Below the pieces are notes generated by a model. It saw only the letters and a program-made list of their open reading frames with translations. It was not told where the DNA came from and searched no databases. Position numbers and translations under genes: made by a program. Shown here piece by piece: positions 35,261 through 47,300 of a stretch of 64,000 nucleotides of DNA. Within the stretch, counting starts at the first letter, position 1. Every line of letters starts with the position of its first letter. Location: positions 248,001 through 312,000 of the forward strand of contig BCIV01000016.1 of the NCBI GenBank assembly GCA_001600055.1. The letters run 5' to 3'. This DNA is from Filobasidium wieringae (lineage: Eukaryota; Basidiomycota; Tremellomycetes; Filobasidiales; Filobasidiaceae).

Positions 35261-38200
35261 CTAAGGAGAGCCTCCTTGACTCATACTACTACTTTTAACC
35301 CTCTTGGGCCTTCTGGGTCGGCCTCGTTCAGCGTCCACCTTGTAAGTCACACGGGGGAGTCGGATAAAGCTCAAGAAGATTTGTGCGATCACTAGGACGA
35401 TGACTGCCACCCCGAACACGGTAGGTGAATAAGTTCCAACGGTCTTTGCAAAAACGAGGGAGAACACGAGGGGTCCCAAGAACGCTGAGCTCATCGCTTG
35501 AACAACGGAAAGACCACCGAAAAGACGGCCTGCATCCCGCGAGGAGTCGATCAAGTTCAAGGCCAAAGAGTTACCGGCTGGTCCCGCACATGATCCAAAG
35601 GAGACCAAACACGTCAACAGTACAAAGACTGGCGCAGGTACGAGGAAGGCCATTCCGATGTAACCGAAGATGTCGACCAGCAGACTCAAACGAATGATCG
35701 ACAAGTCAAAGTGGCTGTCTGCGGCTGCCTGAGCCGCTTTCACGTCTTCCTCGGTCTGGTCCGGTTGAGCCTTGATTTTAGGTTTGAACAGTTTCACGAC
35801 GACTGTGTTGTGGTAGGGGGTGAGCATTCGAAGGAAGACCTCTATATCAGGCGTACTCACGAGGCATGAATCCCAAAAGGATGATTCCACGAAGACCAGC
35901 CAAAACTGTCAGATAAGGACCCAACTGTCGAATGGCATCACGTTAGAATGACGCTCGAATGCCGTGATTAGCGTGCTCACCTCTGCCGAGCTCCATCCGT
36001 AACGGTAGATCAGGAATTGTGCCTTGAGCTGAAGCAAGCCCTGTAGGTCACAAATTGCAAGTCAGTAGTATGCTCCACGTTTCGCGTGATTGTCAACGCT
36101 CCGTACCATCAGGATGCTCATGCAAGAGATGGAGAGGATCAAGAAGAGAAGATTGCAATCCTTTCGGGAAACCACTCGTCCGCCTTCGTGATAATCCTTC
36201 TTCTGGGGGATGAACAGCCGTAACGGCGAGAGGAAAGAGAACATCCGCCTTCGAAGCCGTTTCATCCTGCCTCGGAACTTCTTCTTGTTTTTACTACTCC
36301 TGGCAGTCATTCCAGAAACTCTTGACCAGCTAGAGGCATTGGTATCGGCTTGATCCAGCTCGTCCTCTGATTCTTCCTCCCACGCGCGTTCAGCTGCCTC
36401 TCGCTCGGCAAGCTTGTGCTTTTTCAACGCCGCGGCCTGAGACAGAGCTGCTCTAGCTTCGGAAGACAGAGATTCTGGCAAGACGAATGCCACGAAGAGC
36501 ACAAGGCAGCTATTGACTAGAGCCGCAAGATAAAATACGCTCATACTATTCGAAACGTGAACGAGTAAGCGATCGCCTAGGACCACATGCGGGGCCGCCT
36601 AGACTCACATGCTTCCCGTCATGCGGATGAGAGCACTTCCCAAGATGGGACCCATTGAAAATCCGCACATCATAATACCTCCCACTCGACCAAACACGTT
36701 GGCACGACTTCCGTCTGGTGTGACGTCGGAGAGATAAGCATGGTTGGTAGCAGTGATGGTAGAAAATCCTCCCAGGAGCCCATCCAACAAGGGTCCGAGA
36801 ATGATGAACCTGTATCCGAACGGTACCTTGTGTGGATAAGTAGCGGTTAAGATAAGGATTACATCGCTGGAGGTACAGCCGCCAGACAGTCAATATCGCG
36901 CATGCGCGTAGCACAGATAACGAGTAGACATACTTTGAGACCAAACCCAGAACAGCAATGCTCATCACTTTGGTCCTACCAAGGCGATCGGAGACGGCTC
37001 CCCAGAACCCGGTCGTCAAGGCGGATAAGATACCCATACTGAGCGTCATGACTATGCGAGATCGGATGATGAGCAATCATATCTCGAATGCTGAGTGAAA
37101 AATCGAAACACACCCATGGTCAAGGTCGCAGCGGCTGCCAAAGTGTTGGGACTCTTCTTGCACAACCTAGGATCGATGACCACCGGCTTTCGATCGTATT
37201 CGTCGTGCTTGTTCCCGTGCTTTCGATGACCATGCGGTCCGGAAGGGTAATCCTCGTCAGCGTCAGGGAGCGAAGGTCGGTCCTTCTCCGGGACGGATCC
37301 GACAGGTCGGTGAGGTACCTGTCCTCCTGGCAGGTCGTCTCCGTCAGAGGGAAGAGGTAGAGGGATTTGAGTCTGAGGAGTCTTGGGTTCCTTTCGCCTG
37401 GCTCTGTCTGCGGCGATTCTGTGCTGAACGTCGATCATCCATCGATCGGCAGGAGTGAGAGGAGGAAGATCAATCGTCTTGTTGATAGCATGACCGACGA
37501 AGCTATCCGCCAAGAAAGCTTGATTCGTCTCGTCGTCGTAAATTTCTGCGAGTTGCTCTTTGGAGATGGAAGGCGCATTCCAAATCGACCGTGCCATGTG
37601 CATAGCGGTCATACCTCCTGCAGGATCGCTCGCGAAGCGCTCGGTATTCTGAGTCTGAGGTGGGTGGGCGAGACAAGCCAGATTGATCATGAGTTCCTGC
37701 TTGGGAGCGGAGCCCATTCCCATCGTCACGGCAAAGCAGGTCACAACGGGAAGTAGCCTATAGATGAGGACTGAGATCAACGATCATCGGGCTTTCCGAA
37801 CGGAGTGACGGGACTAACCAATTGAGGCCGGGCCTCCTCCATCTAGGCCTTCTAGCGATACTTCCTTCCCGGACGGTGTCATATTTGTGGGTGGAAGCAT
37901 CTCGAATAGGAATCATACCGCTCGAGCCTGGGGTAGAGGTTTCACTGACTGCAATTTCATCTGCTGCATCAACGTGACGGGATTTCGAATGTTCCGCGCC
38001 GGCTGACGGAGAGAAAGCGACTGATCTCCTCCTACGCTGATCAGCCTTGTCAATGTCGGCAGCTTCATCTTCTAGATCGCTTTCCATTTGTTCTTGTTGC
38101 TCTGCCATGATCAACGCTTCGAGATCAGGAGCCATGTTCCCTCCGTGTCCAGCTACGAAGATGTCCCCATGCTGATGATGGATGTGGTGTCCATTGGCCA

Positions 38201-38384
38201 TCGTGTCCACTGCGAGCGTGGCAGAAGGGTCGTCGAGAGAGTAATGGGAATGATGAGCTTTCTGTGAATGGATCGATCTGCCTGATTTGGAGGAGATCGC
38301 TGAATCGTTTCTTTGAAGAGTAGGGGGTCGTAGATGGTCATGGTCCTTGGACTTGGATTTAGATCGCGTTCGATCTGAACTCAT
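35261..38384 (-). CDS. major facilitator superfamily transporter with long cytosolic extensions
   Basis: Eight exons: 38384..37819, 37757..37114, 37051..36934, 36866..36609, 36545..36107, 36040..35981, 35924..35861, 35802..35261; 896 residues, about twice a usual MFS protein. A 190-residue His/Ser/Arg-rich N-terminus precedes the first helix (WLLPVVTCFAVTMGMG). A 210-residue Pro/Asp/His-rich loop follows. Then comes the MFS signature LTTGFWGAVSDRLGRTKVM (motif A) and VPFGYRFIILGPLLDGLLGG. The sequence SDVTPDGSRANVFGRVGG resembles the TetA/HIAT1-like branch. A basic central loop of about 100 residues separates the halves. The substrate is unknown; the His-rich stretches (GHHIHHQHGD, HGHRKHGNKH) could bind metal, which is inference. 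Confidence 0.85.
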
Positions 38385-39260
38385 CGTGCGGTCGTAAGAA
38401 TCACCGTTGGAGGGGGCCTGTAGGGTGTCGTGCTTTGAGTCGTTTCGAGTTGTGATGATCAGATGGCTGATGGTCCTTGGAAAGGCATATCCCGTGAAAG
38501 AAGCGACAGAGTGAAACGCCGTCGAGGTATGCAGGTGTGGTTTATAAGCGGGTTTTTACTGGTTGCTAATTGCAGGCTGAGCTAGGCTGATGGTGATGTT
38601 ATTACTGTGCTTCACGACTTTATCGTCAGCCTCGTCCAATCACTTGACAAGTACCCGTTTGATACAACAATGATGACCTGCTCAGCTGGACTCGAGTGAG
38701 CGAGTGATGAGGTCGATACGGTGTCATGCGTTCACCACTGGTTGGGCTTATCGTTCGCTACAACTCGCTGCTTGCTCGCGGGCCCTCCACTCGATCGAGA
38801 TCTCACTTACGAGCGAGAGCCTCGTGTTGCGCGCAGAGTAAGGATGCGCTCACTTCGGATAACGCCTACCATGTTTCCCTCCCAATTCCAGCTCGAACCC
38901 TCAAACACATCCATCTTCCGCACATCTTTATCGCTCACCAGATGAGATCCAGAAACCGGTTCTTTACTCATCCAAACAGCTCTTTGTTGAGATTGGAATG
39001 CTCCTCGGAAAGTTCCCATGCACCAAAACGTCATAGCCAAAGGAATCCAGGCACGATCCTCCACCAGGTATCGGCCACCTCCGGAAATCGCCAAGCTAGG
39101 CGGAAATACAATTGCAGAACGGTAGCTAAAAGACGTGACAGATAGCGTTTCACCAGACACAACGTACGCATCTGACTCTGCAGGCGATTTCAGGGTTCCC
39201 TTGTGGAGTGCATGTATACCTCGCTGATAGACTATGGATACTATACAATCGTTCATCGTA
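38385..39260. other. intergenic region upstream of the MFS gene
   Basis: 876 bases containing the MFS promoter. A 149-codon ATG-started ORF (39256-38807, minus) and an overlapping plus ORF (38726-39145) are present. Neither shows a domain or splice support, and they conflict, so neither is called. Confidence 0.4.
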
Positions 39261-42200
39261 TTATGCTGCTCTTCCAGTCCTCATCAACCCCTTGACCCAA
39301 CTCAAGGTCGACCCTCGAGCAGGCTCAACTCCACCGGAAGACGCTCGGGCGACAGGAGTCGAACGGACTCCTCCTGAAGGTCGACCACCCGCAGTTCTTC
39401 TAGGTGCCCTAGGGGGTCCAGCAGTTTGTACACGTTTAGGCCTTCGTGCTCTACCTACAGCCTGGGGATCGACAATCACAGGTCCTGCCCGACCTCCTAC
39501 GGCTTGAGTATTGTTACTCCTCCGACGTCGAGACTGAGGAATCACATCCGGTTGTCTGAAGCGCAGGATAAGCGAAACGTAGACAGCGATTCGACGCGGA
39601 TTCTCTTACCTTGCTGACCTATCGCCTCTTCCTCTTCTCCTGTTTGCTGGTTGCGAGCTTCTGAACTGTCCATATCCGAGAGGAGGTCCACTATACGAAC
39701 CCCTATGCATGGGAGGCGACTGCATGCCCGATATGGGTCGAGGCGGTATCCATGCGCTCATTGTCGGAGGAGAAATACCACCTCTCCATCCGAAGGGTGG
39801 CATGGTCGGAGCCATCATGGGCATTGGTCTGGCTTGTGGCATCATCGGCATGATAGGGCCTCTACGGGGTGCCATCATGCTCGGTGGAGTGGGGATAAAA
39901 GGGGGAACAGAAAGCATAGAACTAGGTGGAGGAGGAGGGAAAGGTCTTCCAACAACCATCATGCTGCTCGGGGGGAAATTGTTGCCTGCTCGCGGGGAAA
40001 GGAGAATTGGCGACGTTCGACGTCGTTCATCGGAACTATCCGTGCTGTAGCCACTTTCGGAAGAGCTTCTTTCCCTGATGGTCCGCCTTCTTCGACTACT
40101 AGGAGTACTGGCGGTCATCTGAGTTTCCGTCCAAGATCCATGCGATGAAGCTTTCTTTCTTCTCGCTTCTTCCGTCTGTATGCGCGACAAAGCATTCAAA
40201 TCGGACGATGGCTCTCGCACAGACGTTTTAGATCGAGAGGTTCGTACACTCGCATCGTCCTGAGCCTGATGCTCCCTTGCATCCGAGTGCCGAACAACAT
40301 CTTGAAGAGATAGTTCGGACGCTTTACTTCGTTTCCTGATGACTTGAGAGGCCGTTGGTTCCCTAACTTCATCATCACGACCTTGATGGCTCGCTCTGGA
40401 TACTGAGGAAGCACGAGATTCAGACCCAGCTCTCAAAATTAAGATTCGGCTCGCGAGTGCAGCTTCTATCCTGTCTTCGGGAGTAGCTGTCCGCAGGGCG
40501 CGGGAAGATTGGCGAGAAAGCTGTACAGTATCATCGTCCTCGGCATTTCCAACGCGGGCGATCGTTGTAGGGACGTTCGATGGGACTGTGCCTCCGGAAG
40601 GAGAGTTACCAGCTGCCGTGCTCAACGTCTCCTGGTTGAAGGATTGTTGACGAGAGACCGACGCGCGAGTCGTATCGCGGATAGCAACGGTTGGTTCATC
40701 CTGCTCAATCCGACCTTCAACGACGGTTTGTGGCACGAGCCGGGAGGTTTGTACGGTTCTTTCAGTTCTGAGGGAAGGAGTGTGTCGTTGTCTGATCTTT
40801 GGGGAGGGATGAGGATCAGGATATCTCTTTCTTTCGACCTGCGAGGGAAGTCTTTCCCTGTAGATCGAGGCGGGCGAAGGATTACATATTTCCGCGTTAG
40901 GAATACGCGTAGTCTGCTGAATGATCCGCTGTGAACAATCTAATCAGAGAACGGATCATCATGCATATAGACCGACTTACCTGAACAGTCGATTCGCTAT
41001 CGGGAGTGTTCCCGGATCCTATTACGCTTCGATCCTCATCTGGGACGCTTGTGGAAGCTCGGCTAGATGGCAGTAATACATGACTGGGATAAGGGGTAGC
41101 TTGTCTGTAGCCAGGCAGTCTACCGGTAGCTGCAAGTCCCGTGTCTGGCATTTTGCTCCGTTCCATAATCGCATCTAATCTGTTCAGCGTATCCGCTGTA
41201 TCGAACGAGTTGGTCAGAGTCACCGGATGGGGCCGAGGACGCAAGGACGGGGGAGGATTTGGCTTTGCCATGACTGGAGGAGGAAAATCCGAGGTAAAAG
41301 ACGATGTTCTTGAAGCGGGTCGTGAGGAGCCTGTCCGCTGTCGTGAAGGAGGGGGCAAAGGGGGAAGGTCTCTGTTCAATGTAGAGGCGTTAGGTCTAGT
41401 ATCATTTGTATATTGAGTAGGGTGGCGTGAGACGGGAAAAGCGATCCTGTAAGGGTTTACTATGGGCTGCAATTTGGAAGTCTGCCTTTCCGAATAGAAA
41501 GTCGCTTCGGAAGACGGCAGACGGATCCGAGTTACATCCCCGTCAAGGTCTGCTGCTCTAAGGCCGAGTTGATTGCCAGCGATCGCATAGGGATCTGCCC
41601 GTTCAGGAGGACTCCCTGGGTGCAATTTCGGCTGAGGGTTCAATCTTGCTTCGATCCCGTTCCCAAAATCATAGACTCTCAGGGTTTCCATCCGTCCGTC
41701 ATTCATGATCCTTGGTTCTTCCCGAAGAAGTGGATAACGTGGAGTCAGTTTCGGACTGGGACGGGCGGATATCGATTCCTTTGGCGAAATCGTAAGGTCA
41801 TCCTCATCATCGTCCTCAACGTTATTCCTATTCACTTGACTTCCTCCTAGAGAGAGACCTGCGTTAGAGGCACGGGGATCGATGTCGTTTCTCCAGTTGT
41901 CAAGGCGGTTGTACCATCTTCGGTTGACAGACACTTCTGATGCCGGAAGGGTGTATTCGGAGTAGGAATAGTAAGAGACAGCATCGTCATCCTGAGGCTT
42001 AGGCATGTTTACTGCATTTACTGATGTTATATATGGGGCGGTATGGAGGGGCTGGTATATGTCTGGGGGAACAGCGACAGATTTAGCGGAAAAGACGAAG
42101 TCCACAACCAAGCCAATCTCACCTTTACGAATTGGATATAGCAAGCTCCTTGGATACCTTTCTTCGCCTCCATATCCATTTGGTTGGGTCGACGAGTGCT

Positions 42201-42386
42201 GTACTGAGCGATGAGCTCGACTAGGTCGAAGTTTTCGGGCGAGTTGTCGACCCGAATTATGTCCGGCGAGACAAAGTCAACTAATATAGTACGATGTCTC
42301 AAAAGCTTCCCCTTATATAACTGAAGTTCGCGGTCCAAGCTCAAGAGGCGCTGATGATCGGTGATGGGTTGCTGCTCTGGAATTTG
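39261..42386 (-). CDS. large Pro/Ser/Arg-rich protein of unknown function (5' end uncertain)
   Basis: Exons 42386..42123 (possibly extended or joined upstream), 42051..40981, 40928..39610, 39555..39261; at least 913 residues from the ATG at 42179, about 980 if the first exon is fully coding. All phases agree. The N-terminal exon is folded-looking (LDRELQLYKGKLLRHRTILV). The rest is low complexity: a Tyr/Ser/Asp segment (SYYSYSEYTLPASE), Pro-rich runs (LPPLPPPSRQR), a Met/Pro-rich segment (PRRGPIMPMMPQARPMPMM) and a basic C-terminus (SRRRRSNN). An alternative start is MPKPQDDD at 42006. Extensive disorder with charge blocks suggests a scaffold or nucleic-acid-associated protein, but no family was recognised. 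Confidence 0.6.
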
Positions 42387-43178
42387 CTATTCGACTCAAG
42401 TGCCCCAAAAGGGAGTCATCGGTAACCGACATTCTGATTAGCAGCTAGCAGATACGGTAGATCTCCTTTATGTGAATCAAAATGATTGAGAGGCCTGAGA
42501 AGGAAGACAAAAATGATGGCACGCCGTGGCTTTGAGCAGGAAAGAGAATTGACAGGACGATAAGAGCGAAAGTGAGACCGATGACGAAGAAAAAGGTCCC
42601 TAGAACGTCTAGAACATTCCTCTCTGCACGTTCTCAGGACAACAGGACAACAGGCATACAGGGTACAGGGCCTGGTTGATCTTGCTGTCTCACCGCCGGA
42701 TCTACACATTCACACGGAACATCTGTTTCACATCCTTTCGCGCTATGGTTGTAACATATCACGTAATCGGTTCATACTTCGGTTCCGAGGCAATCGCGCA
42801 CGAGCCAAGGTGTTGCTCTGGATTTCAGCTGTCTTGAGGATTCAGGCCTCAAATCCCCCATTCTCATATCGCTCGATCGATTCACAGCAATACAGTCGTT
42901 CGAATCCATGAACCTGCGCTTAAGAACGCCGCGGGATCATCAGAGCAGACCGCTCGATGAGTCCCACCGTAACGATCGTCACAAGATTCTCAATTCCAGC
43001 TTCGATCTCTGCAACGCCGGATCTACTTTACAAAGACCCTGGAATGATGGATATGACCGTCCGTGTTTGTACAAGGCGGGATCATGAGCGAGATGTTTAC
43101 AATTACACGTCCGACCACCATCGGTCAAGACATAACGGCTGCTCTACTTTTGCCGCATCTTCAACCCCGATCTAGCTT
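42387..43178. other. intergenic region; may hold the 5' exon of the preceding gene
   Basis: 792 bases. On the minus strand an ATG (about 42431) and splice-like signals near 42390-42440 could provide a first exon for the Pro/Ser-rich gene, but no combination kept the frame convincingly. Nothing else seen. Confidence 0.35.
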
Positions 43179-43888
43179 CTACCACAGAGTCTTCCTGATC
43201 TCCCTCGCTTCTCTTGCAACACTCTTGTTGAAACCCCATCGTTTTTTCAGGTTAGATAGATCTTTCGATAGTTGTGATCGATGCGAAGGGGGAGAAGGTG
43301 CTAGTCGTGCGAGATGAGCGGAGAGGGCGATAGGTATGTTGAACCTGTAGATCGGATCCGATAGCAAAAGTGATGAGTATTCAGCCTGAACAACCATTAG
43401 GAGTGAACGGGTCGAACTCACTTTTCACACAACGCCTTCCTTGTCCATCGAGCAGGATCATCTAACCTCAACCCTCTCATCTCCTGAATCACCTCCGCAT
43501 TCAATCCAAGTCCCTCTTCAACTTTATCGACCCTTCTTCTCCTGACCAGAGGCGCTCCAGCCTGAGCACTTGCCCTGACGTTCCCTGACCCCTGAACCCA
43601 TTTCAATACGTCCGGTACGGCCCCGGTATTGTAAGAGGGAGCAGAAGCGGGAGGTGCGTGATGAAAAGTTAATCCGGTATCCTTCAAAGCTACAGACGGA
43701 GGAGTTTGAGCGGGCGATCCAGGTCGGGGTCTCGATGTTCCTGCTGTTGGTTTCACATCGAGAGGTTTGAGAGGAGAGGGAAAGGACGGTCGTCGAGCTG
43801 GTCGAGCTCGGTGAAGGACTCCTCGAGTGTGAGGGATGCGGGGCATGAGATCGCTCACAGCGAAGGAAGAGAGTCGGAAAGATGGCAT
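43179..43888 (-). CDS. MRPL20: mitochondrial large-subunit ribosomal protein mL58 (MRPL20 family)
   Basis: Exons 43888..43422 and 43344..43179; 210 residues. A basic N-terminus (MPSFRLSSFAVSDLMPRI, Arg-rich after it) fits a mitochondrial presequence. The family core is the helix LNAEVIQEMRGLRLDDPARW, then TRKALCEKFNIP across the intron, and the C-terminal KKRWGFNKSVAREAREIRK. The 77-nt intron is placed by the phase-2 junction AA|G, which rebuilds the conserved CEKFN. The promoter is shared with the divergent Zn2Cys6 gene and carries a TCACGTGA site 126 bases upstream of this start. Confidence 0.85.
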
Positions 43889-44346
43889 GGCTGAGAAATT
43901 GTCGTCCTTGCGTGTAAAAGGTGTACGCCAGAGATGTGTTCGAGTCCGTCCTATGCATCATGCATCTTCGATCAGTAATTATACGAGGTGCCGTAGCAGT
44001 CCAAACGTCCAGGTCACGTGAAAAAACGCGCGACTTGGTCTCAATATACGCGAGAGAGAGACGACCTGAACCGGCCTTGACCTGCTAATTATCAGCTCTA
44101 CCCTGCACCTCAACTCACTCAACGCTCCCTCGCCCTACTTTCCGCTCCTCGTGACCTCCCCATTAGCCTTACATGTCTGTCTCCATCAGGTTCCTCTCGA
44201 CTACCCACCATATATAGCGAACACCCCAATCGTGAACGACTCAAATCGTTTCACATCGCTCGAAGCCTACGCCGCACGTCAACACTGACGACAAGCTGTC
44301 TGTCTTTGAACCTTCAAGTAGATTCTGGTGAGGCAGACCGAGGCAA
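43889..44346. other. divergent promoter, mL58 / Zn2Cys6 gene
   Basis: 458 bases between divergent starts. It contains the TCACGTGA octamer at 44014-44021. No ORF of interest. Confidence 0.55.
44014..44021. promoter_or_regulatory. TCACGTGA palindrome
   Basis: The octamer lies 126 bases upstream of the mL58 start and 326 bases upstream of the Zn2Cys6 gene start, in their shared promoter. Same motif as at 3848, 11464 and 59321. Confidence 0.45.
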
Positions 44347-47300
44347 ATGTCGACTACCTCGTCTTCCTCACCTCGACCTCCTCCGCCTCTTCAAGACCAG
44401 GGGTCACCGATGCAGGTCGATGACAAGCCCGCCCATGAAGCAGAAACATTCGACCAGCCTCATTTGGATGGGATCTTTCCACCAGAAATACAGCAGACTA
44501 TCGATCAGGTCGTAAACGATCATGATCATGAGCTGGCGCAATCTATTGCGGCGGATTTGTTTGGCGGTGTCGTGCCGGAAGATTTGTTACAGGCGATCAA
44601 TCAAGTTCAGCGGGAGGACGATGATCATGACGAGCTAATGGAGGGCGGAATGCAGGACGCTGCAGAGAGTATGATCAATTCGATATTCAGCTCAGACTTT
44701 CTGGACCAACTCAATGAGAATTCGGACAGCGTCTCGTTGGACATGCTGGAACATCACACGAATGCCACGAATTCCCCGTTCGTGCTCAATTTGGACCACG
44801 AACACCTCGCTTCGATCGCCAATTCGATCGTCAATTCTCCTCATGGTTCGGTCATGCAGGAACATACTCCCATACCATCGCCAACACAAAACGGATTTGA
44901 TAGACCCTTGCAGGCTCAGCCAGCCGGATTTCGACCATTCCATCCATCTCCTATTGCTACCACAGCCAGTCCTATTGTACCATCCCATCCTTCAACGGAA
45001 ACGACACTGAGATCGACTTTCAACGGTGAATCTCATAATACCGTCCCCGTTATACCCACCGCAAGACCATCACCACAATATACGACCACAACTCCGGAGA
45101 CAGATCAGGCTCCCGCCATACCGAAAGCGTCCAGCGAGGTATCAAAGCCCTCTCCTTTCCCAGCAACTGTTCCGCCTAATGCTGCGCTCACAACCGTCCG
45201 GGCCGTTCCGAACGTACAATTGCAATCCAAATTGGCTACCAATCCGCAACCCAGTCCCAGTATCGGGCCAGACAACTCGGTAAAGACGGCTGGAAGCGCA
45301 ACTCCCACCCTTACGCATATCCCTGTCGCAGTGCCCTTGCCCTTAAAGCAGTCCTCGGCTTCAGTTAACGCAGCCTCGAGCTCTTCTAGAACGGATGCGA
45401 TCGCCGGAAAGCCTCAAGACAATGACGATAGGCAGATCATCAAGAAGCGCCGTATCAATGAAGGCTTAGGCGAGAAAGCTCGAGTTATGGAGGGACTGGA
45501 CGTTGCTGCTCTACAGGATTTCGAGGACATACTTTCAATCCCAGGTATCTCAGAGATCAGTGGAGATCTTAGGGAGGTGCTAGAAAGTGGTTCCACTGGA
45601 GAGAAGCCGCTCAGCCAAGCACAAATCGATGAGATCGTCGGTGAGTGCATTGGACAGGATACTTGTGGCGCGGGCTCACCTTTCATCTCGTTTTAGCTTC
45701 TCTCGGTCGTCCTGGTACTTTAGATCAGAAGAATCAGGAAGAAACCGTGCCAGCGCAATTTGCTCATCCGATAGCATCAGCTTCAACAGTGTCAGGCAAA
45801 TCCTCACAGGAGAAGATCGCTTCAGCCGGGGAAGATATTGACGAACTGGAAGATGACAACGATCCGGCCTCACAAGCTCAGGAACTTCTTGCCATGATCA
45901 GCGCTCTCCTTCCAGCTGGCGAAGATTATCAGGACGATGGTGCCCAATCGGAAGATGAGCTCGAGAATGACATAGACGAAAATGCAGAATCTCCCGCACC
46001 CGCATCGCTACCGGACGGAAAGGTGAAAAAGGAAAAGGATACGCCCGCAGAGAAAAAGGAGAAAAAGCGACGGAATCGGATGGTTCTGTGAGCAATTGAG
46101 ACAGTATCGCCAGCTAGTTCGCCCTTCTAATCTAGTACCATACATAGGAGTTGTACCGAATGCCATAGACGAGTGAGTGTACTGCTCGTTTGCCCCATGT
46201 TTGGCCATGCTAACGCACCTCTTTCCTTGACCAGAAACGTAGGTTGCGTTAAAATTAGAGTAAAGATTGTTACTAACGTCCTTCTGTCTGGTTGAATCTT
46301 GCTCATGACAGAAGCAGTAAGTCACTATTCCCTTCGCTTCTGTGCAATGTTCTCATGTTGCTTTCGCCATCAAAGTGCGATCGTAATATACCCTGTGCCC
46401 GATGGTCAGTCCGAAGAAACCAGTTCTCTATCACGAAGTTGGGTACTGACACCAAGTAAACAGTGTGAAGCGAGGTGTTCCGGAGCTCTGCCACATGGAA
46501 GCCCCCGTCATGCCAACAAGGAAAGGCAAGCGAAAGTAAGACGATAAGCTACTATCATGATGGATATACATTGACCGAATACTGATTACCTTCAGGCGGG
46601 AAGACGAAGCCTTCTATCAAGCCATGTCCGCTCCTGGGTTCGATTGGACCGCCCGAGTACGCGCGCTGGAAAGCTTGTTGCGAACAAATCCTGCCGCATT
46701 TGCCGATCTGGACCTGAACAACACCCTTGTTAGTGGCATGTCTAGCTTGCAGATGCCCTTATCTGAGGTGCCTACTGCGGACGAACAAGAGATGCAAAAC
46801 CAGATCCAAGCGGTAATTAGTCTTATCAATCAAGCACAAGCTGCTCAGCATCAGCTTGAATTAGAAGGTACCTCTTCGAACTTAGTGACCGCACACCTCA
46901 CGCCGACTGGGGCTCCACTGGCTAGACCGGTGGAACCCAACAACGCACTGAAATCTCCTGCATCTACGGCTTCAGTGGGGCCTAATCAGGCTTCAATAAA
47001 AGTGATATCACCTCTCACCCACGCTACTGATGCTCAACCCAGAACTGGTGGTGTGGGCGATGTGCAGTCCCCCAGGGCATCGCCTGGTCCAAGTTCTTTG
47101 CCTGCTGCAAGCTCACCTGGTGTTAGACCTGTGTCACAGACAAATCGTTCCAGCCCGATGCCATCTCCTTTAGGTGTATCGTCCTTCAGCAATAACTCTA
47201 CCGCTACACCAAAGCCATCTTCATCGGTACCTTCAAGAATCATCTCCGCCAACGCTAACACGAAAGCGCCTACGAGTCCACTTGTGATCGCGGCCGGACC

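Noticed and set aside
38726..39256. Overlapping ORFs of about 140-150 codons on both strands upstream of the MFS gene
   Set aside because: They occupy the same DNA on opposite strands, lack motifs and lie in a promoter-sized gap. At most one could be real and nothing favours either.
44347..46091. A separate acidic gene ending at 46091
   Set aside because: The apparent stop lies just after a GT donor. A 60-nt intron with a CTAAT branch site leads straight into the zinc cluster in phase, so it is the first part of the Zn2Cys6 gene.
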